Assembly (NCBI RefSeq): GCF_001420915.1
Contig: NZ_CP013021.1
Location: 3,148,501-3,212,500, forward strand
Direction of reading: 5' to 3'
Length of the DNA: 64,000 nt
Source of the DNA: Agarivorans gilvus
GTDB lineage: Bacteria > Pseudomonadota > Gammaproteobacteria > Enterobacterales > Celerinatantimonadaceae
Positions 59,824 through 64,000 of the stretch are shown here, one piece after another (position 1 is the stretch's first letter; every line of letters starts with the position of its first letter). Position numbers and translations under genes: made by a program. The notes below the pieces were generated by a model. It searched no databases. It saw only the letters and a program-made list of their open reading frames with translations, and was not told where the DNA came from.

Positions 59824-61005
59824 ATGAATGAACTAAATGGTGTGGGTAAAACGTCGGTGCAGCATTACGCTGAGCGTTTGTTAAAGCAGTCTAGCCCTGC
59901 AATAGAAAAGCGTAATGAACTGGCAAACGATAAAGCGAGTTTGCATAAACAAGGGGCTATCGCTAGCCACGTATTGTTGAGCTCGGTTGAAAAACACACC
60001 TTATCCATGGCCAGCGGTGGAGTGAGCTTAGCGAAACCCCAACAAGTCGAACTATTTGATGCCGAAGAAGTCGCGCGCAATGTGCTCAATTTTGTGGCCA
60101 GCTCTTTATACAGTGCCAAGCAATCGGGGATGCCTGAAGACCAACTTGCCGAGATGATGGCGCAAGCGCGTAAAGGCGTAGATATGGGCTTTGAAGGTGC
60201 TCGCGAAGAATTGGGTGATGCTGGCTTACTCGATGAGGAACTCGCTAAAGGCATCGATAAAAGTTATGACTTAATTCAAGACGGATTAGAAAAGATTGAA
60301 GAGGGTGATTACCAGCTTGAATCGGTGCCAATTCAACAGCAAATGGCTATGGCGAGTAGTCACTCCGCCTCTATTGAGTTAGAAACCGCCGAAGGTGATA
60401 AGGTCACCATCAGTTATGGCTCGCAATTAGCAGCTAGTTATAGTGAAGGGCGTTCTTCAATACAAGCGTCTTTGAGTTCCCAGCAGCAATTCAGCTTTTC
60501 TGTTGAAGGCGATTTAAATGATGATGAGCTGGCCGCTATTGCTGATTTAGTCAAACAAGTTGATAAAGTAGGGGCTCAGTTTTTCAAGGGAAATCTCGAC
60601 CAAGCTTTTGAGCATGCCTTGAGTATTGGTTTTGATGAACAGCAATTGGTGGGTTTTGCGGTTAATTTTGAACAGCAGCAAAGCGTTGCGGTGAGCCAAG
60701 CTTATCAAACTGCAAATCAGCCAAGCGAAAACAGTTCTGAATTAATACCAGAATTAAGTGAGTTTTTAAGTTCTTGGCAAGAAATTCAAGCTAAGGTGAG
60801 CGCCCTGTTTGCCGAGCCGCAAGCTTCAACTGAACGTTTACTCGATGGGATATTGCCTCTATCTAGCCCTGCGGAACCCGCAGATAAAGCCGCTGATGTA
60901 GCACGCTTTAAAGGATTTGCCGAGCGCATGGCCGAGGCTTTAGCAATGTTTAACGCCCCACCGTCTAGCGCTCCTGCGAATAACGCTGCAGACAATATTA
61001 GTTAA
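59824..61005 (+). CDS. DUF5610 domain protein
   Basis: 393-residue protein without signal peptide or membrane segment. The first 160 residues match the DUF5610 pattern, with a helical region containing VARNVLNFVASSLYSAKQ, then ARKGVDMGFEGAREELG and LIQDGLEKIEEGDY. The central part (about 175-285) includes serine-rich strands and DDELAAIADLVKQVDKVGAQF. The C-terminus is low-complexity (SSAPANNAADNIS). The function is unknown; family members are often found in marine gammaproteobacteria. GGAGG lies four bases before the ATG. A single gene between trmA and the btuB riboswitch. Confidence 0.78.
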   Translation: MNELNGVGKTSVQHYAERLLKQSSPAIEKRNELANDKASLHKQGAIASHVLLSSVEKHTLSMASGGVSLAKPQQVELFDAEEVARNVLNFVASSLYSAKQSGMPEDQLAEMMAQARKGVDMGFEGAREELGDAGLLDEELAKGIDKSYDLIQDGLEKIEEGDYQLESVPIQQQMAMASSHSASIELETAEGDKVTISYGSQLAASYSEGRSSIQASLSSQQQFSFSVEGDLNDDELAAIADLVKQVDKVGAQFFKGNLDQAFEHALSIGFDEQQLVGFAVNFEQQQSVAVSQAYQTANQPSENSSELIPELSEFLSSWQEIQAKVSALFAEPQASTERLLDGILPLSSPAEPADKAADVARFKGFAERMAEALAMFNAPPSSAPANNAADNIS

Positions 61006-61074
61006 TTTCAAGTTGATAAAATATGAGGCTTTTTGTGCTATCAATCACATTAAGCCTCACTTATAATCTCGCCC

Positions 61075-61272
61075 GCTGTGGTGTTTCGTTTTTGCGAAAC
61101 TTAATAGGGAATCTGGTGAAAATCCAGAACTGACGCGCAGCGGTAAAGAGGAACGAAAGCTCAAGGATTGACCTGTTCAAGGATCTCCAGACACTGTTTG
61201 CATTGTTAAACGGGAAGTCGCAGCCGTAGTACAAGTTATACGCCTCCAAGTCCGAATACCTGCCACAACGCA
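61075..61272 (+). ncRNA. Cobalamin riboswitch
   Basis: Adenosylcobalamin-type leader. The core GGGAATCTGGTGAAAATCC (61108-61124), the following GACGCGCAGCGGTAA and the B12 box TCCGAATACCTGCCACA (61251-61267) are recognisable. The region is highly paired, including TTTCG/CGAAA near 61084-61099. It ends about 50 bases before btuB, whose uptake protein it should repress when cobalamin is abundant. Confidence 0.9.
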
Positions 61273-61320
61273 CATGCTGTTATACAGCAAAAGTACTACG
61301 CGAAGATTAGGATCAAATCG

Positions 61321-63152
61321 ATGAAAAAGCTTATTCTACTGGCGGCTATTGCGCCAGCTTTCGGCTATGCCCAAGAAACCTCCCAACAGCAAACTATGGT
61401 GGTGACGGCCAATCGCATGCAACAGCCTGCCAATAGTGTTATTGCCCCTTTGACCATAGTTAATAGAGAACAAATCGAGAATAGTGGTGCCCAAGATATT
61501 GTTGATGTTTTGAAACAGCAGGTGGGCATTAGTGTGACTCGTAATGGTGGTGTTGGCCAAACTGAAAGTGTCTTCATTCGCGGTACCAGTTCAGCCCAGT
61601 CTTTATTCTTGATCGATGGTGTGCGAGTAAATACTGCTACCAATGGTGGCGCTCAATTATCCTTGTTACCTTTAGAGTTTGTTGAACGAATTGAAATTAT
61701 ACGCGGGGCTCGTGCTTCGATTTATGGAGCCGATGCGGTGGGCGGAGTCATTAACGTTATTACTCGCCCTGAGTTTGGACAGCAGTTCTTAGGCTTGAAG
61801 GCGGCTTTAGGCACAGAAGACAGTGCTAAATTTGCTGTTCGTGCTAGCGGACTCGCCACCGATAATACCCAATACAATGTGGTGCTCAATGCTAATCGCA
61901 GTGACGGTTATGATATTCGTCCTCAAGATACTCTTAATGAAGACTATGGTTATGAAAGCTTAGGGGGCTTGTTCAGCATAGAACATCGCTTTAACCAGGC
62001 TTGGCGTGCCAGCATTTTCACTCTATATAATGAGGGTGAATCCGAGTACATTCAGGGAAGCAAATACCTAAACAAACAAAAACAAGCGGTTTATGGGCCA
62101 AGCTAAATTATCAAGCTCAGCAGTGGACTAGCGAATTAGCCTTAAATTACCAACAAGATCGCTCAGATAGTGCCGATGCGACTAACTTTGTTAACCCAGA
62201 CCGTTATTTCACCGAACGCCAGGCTGTAAATTGGCTAGTTGCCTACCAGCTAAATAAGCAATGGTTGTTGCAGGGCGGAGTCGATCTGCAAAATGAAGAT
62301 ATTTCGGGTTCTAGCGTGGTCTACCAAAAGCAAGACCGAGATAACAATGCGGTATATGTTAATGCTCGCGCTGATTATATTAAACACGTGCTTGAAGCGA
62401 GCTTACGTCACGATGACAACCAACACTACGGTGAACATACCACCTATAATGTAGGCTGGTCATGGCAGTTACAAAATGATCTACGCTTTAATGCTCTGCA
62501 CGGTACTGCCTATCGAGCCCCTACCTTCAATGACCTTTATTATCCCGGTAGCGAAAATCCCAACTTGAAAGCCGAAACCTCGACCAATACCGAGTTTGGT
62601 TTCGCCTTAGATTTGGTACGCGCGCAGTGGCAGTTTAATGTTTTTCATAACGACATAGAAAACCTGATTGCTTGGGGCTGTGTGGCTAACTGTGATAATG
62701 ACTATAGCGGAGCCCCTGATAGCTGGCCTCTATGGACTCCGGATAATGTCAATGATGCACGTATTCAAGGTATTGAAGTACAAGGTGACTTTTCGACCGC
62801 TTGGCTAAACCATAGAATTATCTTGGAATTGTTGGATACTGAAGACAAGGCAACAGGTAAACGGTTGATCCGTCGTCCGCAGGAGCAAATCAAGTACAAA
62901 GCCGATGTTAACTGGCAGCAGCTTAATGTGGTATTAGATGTTTTGTGGCGTGGCGAGTCTTATGAAGATGCAGCTAATACACAAGTACTAGATAGCTATG
63001 CTGTTTGGGATTTAAGTGCTAACTATCGCTTTACTAACGGCTTCAGATTAGATGCCAAATTGCACAATCTGTTTGATAAAGAGTACTCTACAGCGGCTAA
63101 CTACCAAGGTCGTGGTCGTAGTTTTGAACTAGCTGCTAGTTATCAGTTTTAA
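61321..63152 (+). pseudogene. btuB: Vitamin B12 outer-membrane receptor BtuB, frameshifted
   Basis: TonB-dependent outer-membrane cobalamin transporter. A signal peptide (about 1-17) is followed by the TonB box QQTMVVTANRM and the plug domain with SVFIRGTSSAQSLFLIDGVRV, then SIYGADAVGGVINVITR and the barrel. At the A5 run 62078-62082 the frame shifts: the first frame stops at 62106, and the barrel continues in the adjacent frame through WAKLNYQAQQWTSELALNYQ to the terminal YQF at 63152. One extra base restores about 610 residues, the family length. It could be a real null allele or a homopolymer sequencing error. Confidence 0.9.
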
Positions 63153-63175
63153 AAGCACTGGCTTAGCGTAGCTCT

Positions 63176-63210
63176 CAGCCCTAGCTTTGGTTAAACTAGG
63201 GCTGATTTTT
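63176..63210 (+). terminator. Terminator of btuB
   Basis: A nine-base perfect stem (CAGCCCTAG/CTAGGGCTG) with an eleven-base loop is followed by ATTTTTC, 24 bases after the btuB stop. Confidence 0.8.
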
Positions 63211-63232
63211 CTTTGAGGCGCACTAATCGGCC

Positions 63233-64000
63233 ATGCATGTTCTTGTTTTTGATTCAGGTGTCGGTGGCTTATCCATTCTAGAGCAATTACAAGCTCTTAA
63301 CCCCGAACTGCAATATAGCTATTTATTCGACAACCTATACTTTCCCTACGGTGAATTATCCGAAGACGCATTAATTCAGCGGGTGAGGTCGCTACTAACA
63401 AAGGCCGTCTCAGAGCTACAGCCTGAGTTATTGGTCGTGGCCTGCAACTCGGCCAGTACTCTAAGCCTACCTTATTTACGTGAAGCCCTTAGTATTCCGG
63501 TGGTAGGGGTGGTGCCTGCTATAAAGTCAGCGGCAATGTATAGCAAGACTCGTCACTTTGGCGTGATAGCGACTCCGGGAACAGTTGAGCGAGCCTATAC
63601 GGAGAAGCTGATCGCCGATTTCGCATCCGATTGCAAAGTAGAACTATTAGGTTCAACCCTATTGGTAAAATTGGCCGAACAGAAACTGGCAGGGAAAAGC
63701 ATTCAGCTGGAGCTGATAAGAGAAGCACTTCATCCTTGGTCTACTTTGGAAGATTTAGATTGTGTGGTGCTTGGCTGTACTCATTTTCCCCTACTCAAGG
63801 AAGAGCTTCAGCTGATTTTAGGGCAAGCTGTTAGACTGATTGATTCAGGCGAGGCTATAGCTAAGCGAGTTCGTCACCTATTACAATTAGACGCGGCGCC
63901 TAAAATTCAGGCAAAAAAAATGGAGGCACGTGCTTATTGCACTAAAACCTCCACAGAGTTGGGCTTTCAGCAAGCCCTGCAAGCCTATCGTTTAACTAGC
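63233..64000 (+). CDS. murI: Glutamate racemase MurI (runs off the window)
   Basis: Makes D-glutamate for peptidoglycan. An open frame from ATG 63233 runs to the window end without a stop (256 codons). The start MHVLVFDSGVGGLSIL holds the conserved Asp7-Ser8. The two catalytic cysteines are Cys71 in CNSAST and Cys182 in LGCTHFPLL. FPYGELSEDAL replaces the usual FPYGxKs stretch. E. coli MurI is about 285 residues, so most of the gene is here. It follows btuB as in E. coli, but a terminator lies between. Confidence 0.93.
   Translation, partial: MHVLVFDSGVGGLSILEQLQALNPELQYSYLFDNLYFPYGELSEDALIQRVRSLLTKAVSELQPELLVVACNSASTLSLPYLREALSIPVVGVVPAIKSAAMYSKTRHFGVIATPGTVERAYTEKLIADFASDCKVELLGSTLLVKLAEQKLAGKSIQLELIREALHPWSTLEDLDCVVLGCTHFPLLKEELQLILGQAVRLIDSGEAIAKRVRHLLQLDAAPKIQAKKMEARAYCTKTSTELGFQQALQAYRLTS

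Noticed and set aside
1..64000. tRNA, rRNA, CRISPR array, prophage or insertion sequence
   Set aside because: No tRNA-like cloverleaf, rRNA motif, regular spaced repeats, transposase or phage gene was recognised when reading both strands by eye; a tRNAscan or ISfinder search could still find a degraded one.

Overview
The window is a chromosomal segment of a marine gammaproteobacterium, most likely Alteromonadales and possibly Agarivorans-like. This is inferred from protein character and from gene order that closely follows two Escherichia coli neighbourhoods: ubiC-ubiA-plsB...lexA...dinF, and cpxAR/cpxP-fieF...zapB-rraA-hslUV-ftsN-priA-rpmE-metJBL-fabR-yijD-trmA-btuB-murI. No rRNA, tRNA, CRISPR array, transposase, integrase or phage gene was seen.

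Layout: 0.3-3.5 kb holds oligopeptidase A (prlC) and an MscS-type channel. 4.0-8.9 kb is a complete branched-chain amino acid ABC operon (livK-H-M-G-F). 9.0-10.6 kb has glpE-glpG and a stray FliL-like gene. 10.8-14.7 kb has ubiC-ubiA facing plsB. 14.9-21.5 kb, between plsB and lexA, is the main accessory block: a predicted PEP-CTERM-anchored metzincin, a CHASE4-GGDEF diguanylate cyclase, thiopurine methyltransferase, a GNAT acetyltransferase, a CYTH protein, a DUF6653-like membrane protein, a truncated NIPSNAP gene, and a two-helix membrane protein followed by a Vibrio-type integron attC site. lexA follows with two SOS boxes. 22.6-30.2 kb is an aa3-type cytochrome c oxidase cluster with its assembly genes (coxB-coxA-ctaG-coxC, DUF2909, SURF1, an SCO-like protein, ctaA, ctaB). 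It lies between lexA and a DinF-type MATE transporter.

31.6-46.6 kb is mostly housekeeping: trmL, cpxA-cpxR/cpxP with a CpxR box, fieF, cysE, zapB, rraA, hslU-hslV with a sigma32-like promoter, a ParA-like ATPase with a small partner, a PilZ protein, ftsN, argS, priA and rpmE. 46.7-49.4 kb is a three-gene ABC importer of the PF04392 (TrpXYZ-like) type. At 49.7-51.3 kb a 63-bp degenerate copy of the metJ 3' end and the real metJ 3' end bracket two unrecognised small genes, which looks like a small insertion. metJ and metB-metL diverge across four contiguous met boxes. The rest is a lipoprotein alpha-amylase, fabR-yijD, trmA, a DUF5610 gene, a cobalamin riboswitch with btuB, and murI running off the end.

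The clearest non-routine features are the orphan attC and its cassette-like gene, the metJ 3'-end duplication around unknown genes, the predicted PEP-CTERM metzincin, the truncated NIPSNAP gene next to inverted repeats, and two single-base frameshifts (ctaA, btuB). Both frameshifts sit at homopolymer runs in genes that normally matter, so sequencing error is a live alternative. I did not find a multi-gene system that I can call new with confidence.
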